From Bacillota bacterium (GTDB taxonomy: Bacteria > Bacillota > Clostridia > Lachnospirales > Lachnospiraceae): DNA of 9,547 bases. The notes under the pieces were generated by a model, which searched no databases, was not told where the DNA came from, and was given only the letters and a program-made list of their open reading frames with translations. The number at the start of each line of letters is the position of its first letter. Position 1 is the first letter of the stretch. The DNA lies in the NCBI GenBank assembly GCA_023419655.1, contig JAEZXP010000070.1, positions 1 through 9,547 of the forward strand, read 5' to 3'. The position numbers and the translations under genes are program-made. Positions 1 through 6,484 of the stretch are shown here, one piece after another.

Positions 1-1224
1 AGATTAATGCGTGCCAATGGAATAAGTGAGGAATATATAACCGGAAATGCACCGGACAGGGATAAATTTCAAAAATGGGCCCAAACCATTGAGCTGGCCA
101 TCGGAAATCCCCTGTATCATTGGAGCCATCTGGAGCTTAAACGGTATTTTGGCTATGAGAAAACCCTGAATGCGGATACTGCCAAGGAGGTATGGAATCT
201 ATGCAATGAGAAGCTTAAAGCCTCCGGCTTAAGCGCCAGAGGAATCATACGTGATTCTAATGTGACCGTCCTTTGTACTACCGATGACCCTGCGGACAGC
301 TTGGAATACCATATCCAGCTTGCAGGGGATAAATCCTTTGAAACCATGGTGCTGCCGGCGATGCGTCCGGATGAAGCCCTGAATATAGAAAAAGAAGGAT
401 TTACTGCGTATATTGACAGGCTGTCAAAGGTAAGTAAAATACAGATAAACAGCTTTGCTTCCCTGTGTGAAGCCTTAAAAAACCGTATGGAATTCTTTGA
501 TTCAGTAGGATGCAGAACCTCCGACCACGGCTTGGATTATGTTATGTACTTTCCTGCTTCCGAAAAAGAGATTGAAGATATTATGGCCCAGCGTCTTAAG
601 GGTGCTGCTTTATCCGAAAAGCAGGTTCTTCAATTTAAAACGGCTTTGTTATTATTCCTGGGCAGGGAAAACCATCGGTTAAACTGGGTAATGCAGCTGC
701 ATTACGGTGTGAAAAGAGATAATAACAAACGGCTGCACAGAAGTCTTGGTCCGAATACCGGCTACGATTGTATCGATGACAGCCAAACCTCATCTGCACA
801 GCTGGCAGATTTCTTAAATGCGCTTGAGGAAACCAGCCAATTGCCAAAAACCATCCTTTATTCTCTTAATCCGATTGATAATGCTGCGATTGATACCGTT
901 ATGGGATGCTTCCAGAATGACAGTGCAATCGGTAAGATGCAGCATGGCTCTGCCTGGTGGTTCAATGACCATGAACTTGGTATGAGGGACCATCTTACAA
1001 CTCTGGCCAGCACCAGCCTTTTAAGTAACTTTGTAGGCATGCTGACGGATTCAAGAAGCTTCCTCTCCTATACGAGACATGAATACTTTAGACGTATCTT
1101 GTGTGATGTGTTTGGAACATTTGTTGAGACAGGAAGATTCCCGATGGATTTAAAGGTGCTGAAGAAGCTTGTGGAGGATATCTCCTACAATAACAGCATT
1201 CGATATTTTGGATTCGATAAATAA
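1..1224 (+). CDS. uxaC: Uronate isomerase (glucuronate/galacturonate isomerase), 5'-partial
   Basis: Cytosolic enzyme that interconverts D-glucuronate and D-fructuronate, and D-galacturonate and D-tagaturonate, the first step of hexuronate breakdown. The frame is open from base 1 (Arg-Leu-Met-Arg-Ala-Asn-Gly), which matches the interior of the family, so the ATG at position 7 is an internal methionine. About 60 N-terminal residues, including the HxH metal-binding motif of this amidohydrolase-fold family, lie outside the window. Visible family blocks are NPLYHWSHLEL, AMRPDEAL, SDHGLDYV, MQLHYGVKRDNN, HGSAWWFNDHELGMRDHL and TDSRSFLSYTRHEYFRRILC. The last holds the Arg/His cluster typical of UxaC. 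The 407 visible residues plus the missing part fit the usual length of about 465. The frame is intact to its stop and is followed at once by a hairpin terminator, so this is the last gene of its transcript. Any uxaB/uxuA partners would lie upstream, off the window. Confidence 0.96.
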   Translation, partial: RLMRANGISEEYITGNAPDRDKFQKWAQTIELAIGNPLYHWSHLELKRYFGYEKTLNADTAKEVWNLCNEKLKASGLSARGIIRDSNVTVLCTTDDPADSLEYHIQLAGDKSFETMVLPAMRPDEALNIEKEGFTAYIDRLSKVSKIQINSFASLCEALKNRMEFFDSVGCRTSDHGLDYVMYFPASEKEIEDIMAQRLKGAALSEKQVLQFKTALLLFLGRENHRLNWVMQLHYGVKRDNNKRLHRSLGPNTGYDCIDDSQTSSAQLADFLNALEETSQLPKTILYSLNPIDNAAIDTVMGCFQNDSAIGKMQHGSAWWFNDHELGMRDHLTTLASTSLLSNFVGMLTDSRSFLSYTRHEYFRRILCDVFGTFVETGRFPMDLKVLKKLVEDISYNNSIRYFGFDK

Positions 1225-1235
1225 TAAATTATAAT

Positions 1236-1273
1236 AAGGACTGTTCCTCAATGAAATTGAGAAACAGTCCTTT
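1236..1273 (+). terminator. Intrinsic terminator after uxaC, probably bidirectional
   Basis: A 10-bp outer stem (1236-1245 with 1263-1272) and a 6-bp inner stem (1247-1252 with 1256-1261) are separated by one C/A mismatch and capped by a GAA triloop. It starts 11 bases after the uxaC stop. Read on the plus strand it is followed by TTTAAT. Read on the minus strand it is followed by a longer T/A-rich run (complement of 1221-1235), so it can also end transcription of the convergent small gene at 1349-1570. Confidence 0.85.
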
Positions 1274-1348
1274 AATCTTGCCCTTGTTCCTAAACCGTCA
1301 AATCAAGCGGCACTTTTTATTGAATAGCCTCCTGTGGTTTATATTCTT

Positions 1349-1570
1349 CTATCTTGCAACCTCCCGTGTCGAAAACATCGATACAAATCCAAACAGCATA
1401 CTTATGACAGAAAGACAGAACGAAAAAATTATTTCAAACTCTGTCGCCGACTTATCCATAATAAAAACAACACACAAAAGCATGGCCAGTACTGAAATCA
1501 TGGCAAAAGCCAGGCCGTTGAAAAAACATTTGAACTTACTTGCTCTATATCTGTATACGAAATTCCTCAT
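1349..1570 (-). CDS. Small two-helix membrane protein, unknown function
   Basis: I do not recognise this 73-residue protein. It has a basic N-terminus (RNFVYRYRASKFK), a first hydrophobic helix at about residues 18-38, a short acidic loop (DKSATEFE), a second hydrophobic helix at about 46-66, and a short tail with two arginines. The charges predict both ends in the cytoplasm and the loop outside. The ATG at 1568-1570 is chosen because GAGGTG (complement of 1577-1582) lies 6 bases upstream. An in-frame GTG at 1577-1579 would add three residues but falls inside that ribosome-binding site. An ECF-like promoter lies upstream and a shared terminator downstream, so it looks like a single-gene transcript convergent with uxaC. 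The size and topology could suit a small stress-induced membrane peptide or a remnant of an anti-sigma-type protein; both are guesses. The plus strand here is also open but lacks start signals. Confidence 0.6.
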   Translation of the reverse strand: MRNFVYRYRASKFKCFFNGLAFAMISVLAMLLCVVFIMDKSATEFEIIFSFCLSVISMLFGFVSMFSTREVAR

Positions 1571-1576
1571 AACACA

Positions 1577-1582
1577 CACCTC
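1577..1582 (-). promoter_or_regulatory. Ribosome-binding site of the small membrane protein
   Basis: GAGGTG on the minus strand, 6 bases before the ATG at 1570. It is the main evidence that this short frame is translated and decides the start codon. Confidence 0.6.
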
Positions 1583-1628
1583 ACTATATATTCGTCTCTT
1601 ATTTCAACTGATTAGACTTCTACTATAT

Positions 1629-1656
1629 TAACGAGGCAGTGAGCCAAAAGGTTACA
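1629..1656 (-). promoter_or_regulatory. Possible ECF-sigma-type promoter for the small membrane protein
   Basis: On the minus strand TGTAAC (complement of 1651-1656) is followed by CTTTT, and 17 bases separate it from CGTTA (complement of 1629-1633). The AAC-containing -35 and CGT-type -10 resemble promoters read by extracytoplasmic-function sigma factors in Firmicutes rather than the housekeeping TTGACA/TATAAT. The predicted start is about 50 bases upstream of the ATG at 1570. No sigma-factor gene is in the window, so the assignment rests on pattern alone. Confidence 0.4.
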
Positions 1657-1674
1657 CGTTTTTTATGATATTTT

Positions 1675-1730
1675 TAAAAAAATTATTACAGATTAATTTA
1701 TAGTAGCGATTAGAACTTTTTATGCTGTAA
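1675..1730 (-). terminator. Weak candidate terminator after the flavodiiron gene
   Basis: On the minus strand TTACAG (complement of 1725-1730) can pair with CTGTAA (complement of 1686-1691). This is followed by TAAT and a run of seven T (complement of 1675-1681). The stem is only 6 bp and the loop is 33 bases and AT-rich, so the T-run is the stronger part of the evidence. Confidence 0.3.
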
Positions 1731-1749
1731 ATTATTCCTTTTTTAGCAA

Positions 1750-2946
1750 TTATCTTTTCTTTAGCTCATCCATAAATGATTTTCCGTATTCAATCAGGTT
1801 TTTTACTTCGTCACAATCCGGTACCCACAGGGACCTGATTCCGTCATTTATTATCTCGAAGCCTGCATCTTTTAGCTTTTCGGTTAATTGTCTGACGCCC
1901 TCTCCGCTCCAGCCATAGCTTCCAAATGCCGCCGCCTTTTTATTCTTGAATTTTAATCCCCTAACCATCTCTATCAGTCCGCCTATGGGATGTAACAGAC
2001 CATTATTTATGGTAGGCGAGCCTATAAGAATTGCTTTTGATTTAAAGATTTCCGTTATGATATCATTTTTATCCTCTTTGGCCGCATTATAAAGCTTTAC
2101 TGTTACCGAAGAGTCGGCCTTTGATATTCCGGACGCAATTGCCTCCGCCATCTTTTTGGTAGAATTCCACATGGTGTCATATATAATTATAATTTGATTC
2201 TCCTGATAATCATCCGCCCATTCAAGATATTTTTTTATAATCTGGGCAGGGTCGTTCTTCCATATGACACCGTGGCTGGTGCATATCATATCCACAGGAA
2301 GGTTAAAGCTCAATACCTCCTCTATCTTCTTTGTTACGAACCGGCTGAAAGGAGTGAGTATATTGGCGTAGTATTTTATTGCTTCCGCATAAAGCTCACA
2401 ATTATCCACCCTGTCATTGTATAAGGATTCCGTGGCATAATGCTGTCCGAAGGCATCATTACTGAACAGGATATTCTCCCCTGACATATAGGTCATCATC
2501 GAATCCGGCCAGTGAAGCATGGGAGCTTCTATAAATGTAAGCGTAGAGCTTCCAATGTCCAATGTATCTCCGGTCTTTACGATTTTAAAGTTCCAGTCCC
2601 GGTGATAATGGCCTTTCAGGATTTTAGCACCATTCGCAGTACAATATATGGGGGTGTCCGGTATCTCCTGCATAAGTGCCACAAAGGCACCGCTGTGGTC
2701 AACTTCACTGTGATTTGCAATGATATAATCGATATCCTTCAGGTTGATTTCTTTTTTTAGATTCGTTACGAATTCTTCATCATACGGAAGCCATACCGTG
2801 TCAATTAATACATTCTTATCGTCTCGGATAAGATATGAATTATAGGAGGAACCCTTTGTTGTGGAATATTCATGACCGTGGAATGTTTTTAATTCCCAGT
2901 CAACCTTGCCGACCCATGTAACCTTATCTGTGATTTTTTTACCCAT
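1750..2946 (-). CDS. fprA: Flavodiiron protein (FprA-type A flavoprotein, O2/NO reductase)
   Basis: A 398-residue cytosolic enzyme that in anaerobes reduces O2 to water, or NO to N2O, using electrons passed through rubredoxin. Residues 1 to about 250 are the metallo-beta-lactamase-like domain with the full diiron set: H79, E81, D83 and H84 in NHSEVDHSG, then H145, D164 and H225. Residues 253-398 are the flavodoxin-like FMN domain, with the phosphate-binding loop at YDTMWNSTKKMA and the GSYGWSGEG loop near residue 342. Length and domain order match simple class A flavodiiron proteins; there is no fused rubredoxin or flavin reductase. GGAGGT (complement of 2951-2956) precedes the ATG. The gene has its own promoter and an unusual palindrome in its leader. 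No rubredoxin or NAD(P)H:rubredoxin reductase gene is in the window, so the electron donor must be encoded elsewhere. The choice between O2 and NO as main substrate cannot be made from sequence. Confidence 0.95.
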   Translation of the reverse strand: MGKKITDKVTWVGKVDWELKTFHGHEYSTTKGSSYNSYLIRDDKNVLIDTVWLPYDEEFVTNLKKEINLKDIDYIIANHSEVDHSGAFVALMQEIPDTPIYCTANGAKILKGHYHRDWNFKIVKTGDTLDIGSSTLTFIEAPMLHWPDSMMTYMSGENILFSNDAFGQHYATESLYNDRVDNCELYAEAIKYYANILTPFSRFVTKKIEEVLSFNLPVDMICTSHGVIWKNDPAQIIKKYLEWADDYQENQIIIIYDTMWNSTKKMAEAIASGISKADSSVTVKLYNAAKEDKNDIITEIFKSKAILIGSPTINNGLLHPIGGLIEMVRGLKFKNKKAAAFGSYGWSGEGVRQLTEKLKDAGFEIINDGIRSLWVPDCDEVKNLIEYGKSFMDELKKR

Positions 2947-2989
2947 TTTTACCTCCGTTCCTGCGATACACTTAATCCTGTATTATTTA

Positions 2990-3012
2990 TAATTTGCAGC
3001 TTATGCAAATTA
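2990..3012 (-). promoter_or_regulatory. Perfect 9-5-9 palindrome in the fprA leader, probable operator or RNA hairpin
   Basis: TAATTTGCA (2990-2998), a 5-base gap, then TGCAAATTA (3004-3012). All nine positions of the arms are complementary. It sits just after the predicted transcription start and about 44 bases before the fprA start codon, where a repressor would block transcription. The 23-bp length and two-fold symmetry suit a dimeric regulator, for example of the MarR or TetR type. It does not match the PerR/Fur or NsrR consensus that I know. As RNA it would also form a short hairpin, without a T-run after it. Confidence 0.6.
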
Positions 3013-3021
3013 ATATTCCTT

Positions 3022-3050
3022 CTATAATATACCAGAATATTACTTGTCAA
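3022..3050 (-). promoter_or_regulatory. Sigma-A-like promoter of fprA
   Basis: A perfect -35 TTGACA (complement of 3045-3050). The -10 is either TATTAT (complement of 3024-3029, 15-base spacer) or TTATAG (complement of 3022-3027, 17-base spacer). It lies 27 bases beyond the stop of the upstream carboxypeptidase. No good terminator separates the two, so some read-through from that gene is possible. Confidence 0.5.
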
Positions 3051-3077
3051 TCAAGTATAGAAATTATATCTCTTCTA

Positions 3078-4367
3078 TTAAAAATTTATACTCCAAAGCT
3101 TTAAAATTCTTATAAAGCAGAACTTATAATCAATCATTTTACTTCCTTCGGTTGTAAAAACAGGAATTTCCGTATACAGGTCTTTATCGATGTAATATTT
3201 CGCTGTGCCTACAATCTGCCCTGCTTTTAGCGGAGCGGACAAGGTTTCCGGAATATCATATTCGATATGGACCTTTTCATCGTTTCTTAACAGCAGGCTT
3301 AAATCTCCTTCAAGGCTTAACCCAATCAGACTGGTCTGGCCATCCTCCACATACACAGGGTCCAGCTCCTTATTCACAAATACCTGCTTTTTCTCATAAT
3401 TTTCAATCCCATATGTCATCAGACGCTTTGTATCCGTCCATTTCAGCGTCTTGCTTGGAGGCCATCCACAGCCCAAAACGACAGATATCAACGTCCGGTC
3501 TGATTTTTTAATTGCTCCCACAAAGCAATATCCGGCTTTACTTGTAAAACCTGTCTTTATTCCGACGGCTCCATCCATCATATAGAGAAATTTGTTTTTA
3601 TTCGATACAACAAAGCTCCTTTTGTTCTTAAGCTCCTCAAACTTATGGGAGGAAGTATTGGTTATATCCAGAAATTCTTTATTCTGTATGGCATAGGACG
3701 AGATAACTGCCAGGTCTCTGGCGGTTGTATAATGCCCCTCCGCATCAAGACCATTCGGCGTTACAAAATTAGTATTGCTGCATCCCAGGGCTCTTGCCTT
3801 GTCATTCATCATCGTGGCAAAGCCTGCGACAGAACCTCCTACATGTTCAGCGATTGCCACCGCCACATCATTATGGCTTTCAAGCATCAGGGAATAAAGC
3901 ATATCCTTTAGCTTATACTGCTCTCCTGAGCGGATGTTCAGCTGAACGTCCGGCATTCTTTGTGCATAATCCGATACCGTTACCACGTCCTCCAGATTCC
4001 CCTGCTCCAATGCGATAATACAGGTCATAATCTTCGTCGTGCTGGCCATCGGCATTTCCTGATAGCCGTTCACTTCATACAGTACCCTGTTGTTTTCTCC
4101 GTCCATAAGCAAAGCGGATAACGAATTCAGTTTTATATTTTCTATCTCTTTCATCTCACTGTTTTCAATGTCTTCATTTTGCCCTAATCCGCTTCGGTCA
4201 TTCTCCGTCCTGAGCTTTTCTTCGAAATCATCCTTTTCAATCGTAAAATTATTGAACATCTCATCATAATAATTCTTCAGGCTGATAAAATGTATAAAAG
4301 CAAATACCAGAATAACCCCCAGACAGACAACCACTCTTATAACCGATTTAGCTTTCATATTTATCAA
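3078..4367 (-). CDS. D-alanyl-D-alanine carboxypeptidase, DacF/PBP5 type (peptidase S11), membrane-anchored
   Basis: A serine penicillin-binding protein that removes the terminal D-Ala from peptidoglycan pentapeptides outside the membrane and so limits cross-linking. All three active-site motifs are present: S109-T-T-K112, S164-H-N166 and K271-T-G273. A hydrophobic segment at about residues 10-30 has no clear cleavage site and probably works as a signal anchor. It is followed by a charged spacer (about 31-75), the transpeptidase fold (about 80-320), and a PBP5-type C-terminal domain (about 328-410). The tail MIDYKFCFIRILKLWSINF could be an amphipathic membrane-binding helix. The TTG at 4365-4367 is preferred because AGGA lies 8 bases upstream; the ATG at 4356-4358 would be 17 bases from it. 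The gene diverges from the sortase gene. It is a paralogue of the carboxypeptidase at 8339-9547. I cannot tell a vegetative from a sporulation role. Confidence 0.93.
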   Translation of the reverse strand: MINMKAKSVIRVVVCLGVILVFAFIHFISLKNYYDEMFNNFTIEKDDFEEKLRTENDRSGLGQNEDIENSEMKEIENIKLNSLSALLMDGENNRVLYEVNGYQEMPMASTTKIMTCIIALEQGNLEDVVTVSDYAQRMPDVQLNIRSGEQYKLKDMLYSLMLESHNDVAVAIAEHVGGSVAGFATMMNDKARALGCSNTNFVTPNGLDAEGHYTTARDLAVISSYAIQNKEFLDITNTSSHKFEELKNKRSFVVSNKNKFLYMMDGAVGIKTGFTSKAGYCFVGAIKKSDRTLISVVLGCGWPPSKTLKWTDTKRLMTYGIENYEKKQVFVNKELDPVYVEDGQTSLIGLSLEGDLSLLLRNDEKVHIEYDIPETLSAPLKAGQIVGTAKYYIDKDLYTEIPVFTTEGSKMIDYKFCFIRILKLWSINF

Positions 4368-4373
4368 TTAAAT

Positions 4374-4379
4374 CATCCT
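4374..4379 (-). promoter_or_regulatory. Ribosome-binding site favouring a TTG start of the carboxypeptidase
   Basis: AGGATG on the minus strand. The AGGA core is 8 bases from the TTG at 4365-4367 but 17 from the ATG at 4356-4358. The choice changes only the first three residues. Confidence 0.45.
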
Positions 4380-4411
4380 ATCCGTTTCCCTTATTTTAAT
4401 TTATTTGTATC

Positions 4412-4440
4412 TTTACTGACTTATTCCTAAGATGTATAAT
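4412..4440 (+). promoter_or_regulatory. Sigma-A-type promoter of the sortase gene
   Basis: TTTACT (4412-4417), a 17-base spacer and a perfect TATAAT (4435-4440). It is 38 bases upstream of the sortase ATG, which has AAAGGA about 8 bases before it. The 111-base region also has to hold the leftward promoter of the carboxypeptidase gene, for which I see no convincing match. Confidence 0.65.
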
Positions 4441-4478
4441 TATGATGCAAAGAGCATTTAACAAGAAAGGAATTTGAC

Positions 4479-5783
4479 ATGTCAAAAAATAAAAATAAAA
4501 TTCCAGCGGATGATATTAATCCTTTAGATACTGCAAAAGAGTCCGAAGATACTATCACCCCTGATACTTCTTCCGAAGAAAATACTACCGATGATACTAC
4601 AATTAAGGATATGGATGGTGATTTGGCTAGTTCTGCGACAGAAAATCCAGATACTCAGAACGAGCCGGGCTCCGATATCATAGATGAAATCTCCGATACA
4701 GATGCCGCTGACAAGAAAAAAAAGAGAAAAAAAATTATTATCCGAAGTCTCCGGATTCTTTTTACAATCGGCTTTTTTGTGTTTTTATCCCTCTTTCTTA
4801 ATGAGGTTCTGGTGCAACCCTATAAGTTTAAAAAAGCCACCGAAAAAGCCCGGGAGCTCTATAATTACGTTGAAACCGCCCCTACTAAGAAACCGGATAA
4901 TACAACAGAAAATGATACTTCAGATGAACCAAATGACGACAGTAATCCCGATGAATCCGATACAGATATGGAGCCAACCGCTGCTCCTGACCCCAACCGG
5001 GACGAAAAACGACGCCTGCTCAAATTCAGGAAGCTGCTTGAAATAAATGAAGATGTCAAGGGTTGGATTCGGATTGATAATACCAATGGCGAAAATGATA
5101 CAAAAATTGATTATGTCGTTATGCAATCCGGTGCCAGTGACCCGGAATATTATCTGTCAAGAGCCTGGGATACCAAAGAGTATTTAAAAGCAGGAAGCTT
5201 ATTCCTTGATTATACCTCGTCCGTAGAGAAGAATTCTCCAAACCTAATCATCCACGGACATAATATGACGTCATCGGATGACATGTTCCACTATCTTGTG
5301 CAATATCAGAAATTGAATTTCCTGAAAGAGCATCCGATTATCAGCTTTGATACAATCTATGAAGAGGGCTTGTGGAAAGTATTTTCCGTATACATAACTC
5401 CGGGAAATAATGACAGGGACGATTTCTTTCCGTTTAATACCTCCAATTTTAATAGCAGCCGGGATTTCATGTCGTATCTATACCAGATAAGAATACGTTC
5501 ACTTTTTAATATTGATGAAGTGGATATCAATGAGAATGACCAGATTCTTACACTCTCCACCTGCTCTTATGAGCTTTCCAATTACAGAACGATTGTGGTT
5601 GCAAGAAAAGTCCGGGAAGGTGAAGAACCTGCCATCGATGTTGATAAGATAGAAAAAAATAAGAATGCTCTTTATCCGCCAAGCTTTAATAAGCATTATG
5701 GAAAACAGCAACCGGATATACCATCCTTTGAGGCTGCTCTGGAAGACGGCCTTATCCCCTGGTATAATCCGATTAATCATTAG
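4479..5783 (+). CDS. Class B sortase with long acidic N-terminal tail
   Basis: A cysteine transpeptidase that cuts a C-terminal sorting motif in secreted proteins and joins them to peptidoglycan on the outer face of the membrane. The 434 residues are a very acidic, Asp/Glu/Thr/Ser-rich cytoplasmic tail (1-78), a lysine-rich stop (79-86), one transmembrane helix (about 87-112), an extracellular acidic Pro/Asn/Thr-rich linker (about 133-175), and the sortase domain (about 180-380). Catalytic residues are visible as H261 in IIHGHNM, C362 in LSTCSYE, and R370 in NYRTIVVAR. The spacing and the TLSTC motif point to SrtB rather than class A or C. About 50 residues follow the catalytic domain. Classical SrtB proteins are nearer 250 residues, so both the tail and the linker are unusually long. 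No protein with a sorting signal is encoded nearby, so it may act on substrates encoded elsewhere. It is a single-gene transcript with its own promoter and terminator. Confidence 0.92.
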   Translation: MSKNKNKIPADDINPLDTAKESEDTITPDTSSEENTTDDTTIKDMDGDLASSATENPDTQNEPGSDIIDEISDTDAADKKKKRKKIIIRSLRILFTIGFFVFLSLFLNEVLVQPYKFKKATEKARELYNYVETAPTKKPDNTTENDTSDEPNDDSNPDESDTDMEPTAAPDPNRDEKRRLLKFRKLLEINEDVKGWIRIDNTNGENDTKIDYVVMQSGASDPEYYLSRAWDTKEYLKAGSLFLDYTSSVEKNSPNLIIHGHNMTSSDDMFHYLVQYQKLNFLKEHPIISFDTIYEEGLWKVFSVYITPGNNDRDDFFPFNTSNFNSSRDFMSYLYQIRIRSLFNIDEVDINENDQILTLSTCSYELSNYRTIVVARKVREGEEPAIDVDKIEKNKNALYPPSFNKHYGKQQPDIPSFEAALEDGLIPWYNPINH

Positions 5784-5812
5784 TTTTCTGACACGCTCAT
5801 AGTCAGCTAACT

Positions 5813-5885
5813 ATATAGGGTACACCGGCATAACCTCACACATTGGTATACATGCAGTACGGTTAGCGGTGTACCCTATATTTTT
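5813..5885 (+). terminator. Long-stem intrinsic terminator after the sortase gene
   Basis: A perfect 15-bp stem (5813-5827 with 5867-5881) continues through two bulged bases into C5829-G5866 and a 5-bp inner stem (5831-5835 with 5861-5865), with a 25-base apical loop. On the plus strand it runs into a T-run (5881-5885), as expected for a terminator. On the minus strand no T-run follows, so it would end the scpB transcript less efficiently. It lies 30 bases beyond the sortase stop and 30 bases beyond the scpB stop. Confidence 0.75.
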
Positions 5886-5911
5886 AACGCTATCGCTTCT
5901 ACTTGCTCTTC

Positions 5912-6484
5912 CTATATCTCTAACGTCAGCTGCTCCGCCTCTTCTTCTGCCTGAATCTTAAAGTCCTCCAATTTCTCCGGGTTGACTGCCGGAAGGCAGT
6001 CCAGGGATTGCAGTCCGAAGCAGCGTAAAAATTCCTCTGTCGTACCGAACAATATCGGTCTTCCCGGCGCATCCATCCTGCCTAATTCGCAAACCAGATT
6101 ATATTCTACCAATTTATTAACGGAATGGTCGGATTTGACTCCCCGAATTGCTTCAATCTGAAGCTTTGTTATCGGCTGCTTATATGCAATGATTGACAAG
6201 GTCTCAAGTAATACATCTGTCAGTATATGCTTTTTGGGTATATGGGTAATCTTGATGATGGTTTCATACAGAGAGGCCTTCGTGCACAATTGATAGGCTC
6301 CGTCCAGCTCTATAATATGTATTCCCCTGCCCTCATCCTCGTATCTGTCCATCATATTATGGATGATTTTCCGGGTTGTATCTTCATCATGGTCGATGGC
6401 CATGGCAAGCCTGTCCAATTCGACTGCCTCTCCCATGGTAAAAAGAATCGCCTCAATCTGTGCCTCTACCACTTTTAATTCCAC
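5912..6484 (-). CDS. scpB: Segregation and condensation protein B
   Basis: A 190-residue cytosolic protein that binds ScpA as a dimer and, with SMC, forms the bacterial condensin that organises and separates newly copied chromosomes. The family pattern is clear: two winged-helix domains (about 1-80 and 85-160). The second contains LLETLSIIAYKQPITKLQIEAIRG (about 92-115) and the conserved GRPILFGTTEEFLRCFGL (about 141-158). The acidic C-terminal tail (about 170-190) is typical. The start is a GTG at 6482-6484 whose G is the last base of the scpA stop (TAGTG), with a GGAGGAGG purine run about 10 bases upstream. This indicates translational coupling that would keep ScpA and ScpB levels in step. 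It is the last gene of the operon. Confidence 0.95.
   Translation of the reverse strand: MELKVVEAQIEAILFTMGEAVELDRLAMAIDHDEDTTRKIIHNMMDRYEDEGRGIHIIELDGAYQLCTKASLYETIIKITHIPKKHILTDVLLETLSIIAYKQPITKLQIEAIRGVKSDHSVNKLVEYNLVCELGRMDAPGRPILFGTTEEFLRCFGLQSLDCLPAVNPEKLEDFKIQAEEEAEQLTLEI

Noticed and set aside
7..9. ATG at position 7 as the start of uxaC
   Set aside because: The frame is open to base 1 and the preceding Arg-Leu codons continue the conserved family sequence, so the gene is cut by the window edge.
1251..1631. A 126-codon open frame on the plus strand downstream of uxaC
   Set aside because: Its ATG lies inside the terminator stem, there is no ribosome-binding site, and the translated sequence is low-complexity. 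The minus strand carries the better-supported small gene.
3058..3079. ATAGAA/TTCTAT hairpin after the carboxypeptidase stop as a terminator
   Set aside because: Only six A/T-rich pairs with a 10-base loop and no T-run after it on the minus strand, so it is too weak to call.
5799..5814. Near-palindrome ATAGTCAGCTAACTAT as a separate operator
   Set aside because: It has a mismatched central pair, lies between a gene end and a terminator with no promoter nearby, and overlaps the hairpin foot. I mention it only with that hairpin.
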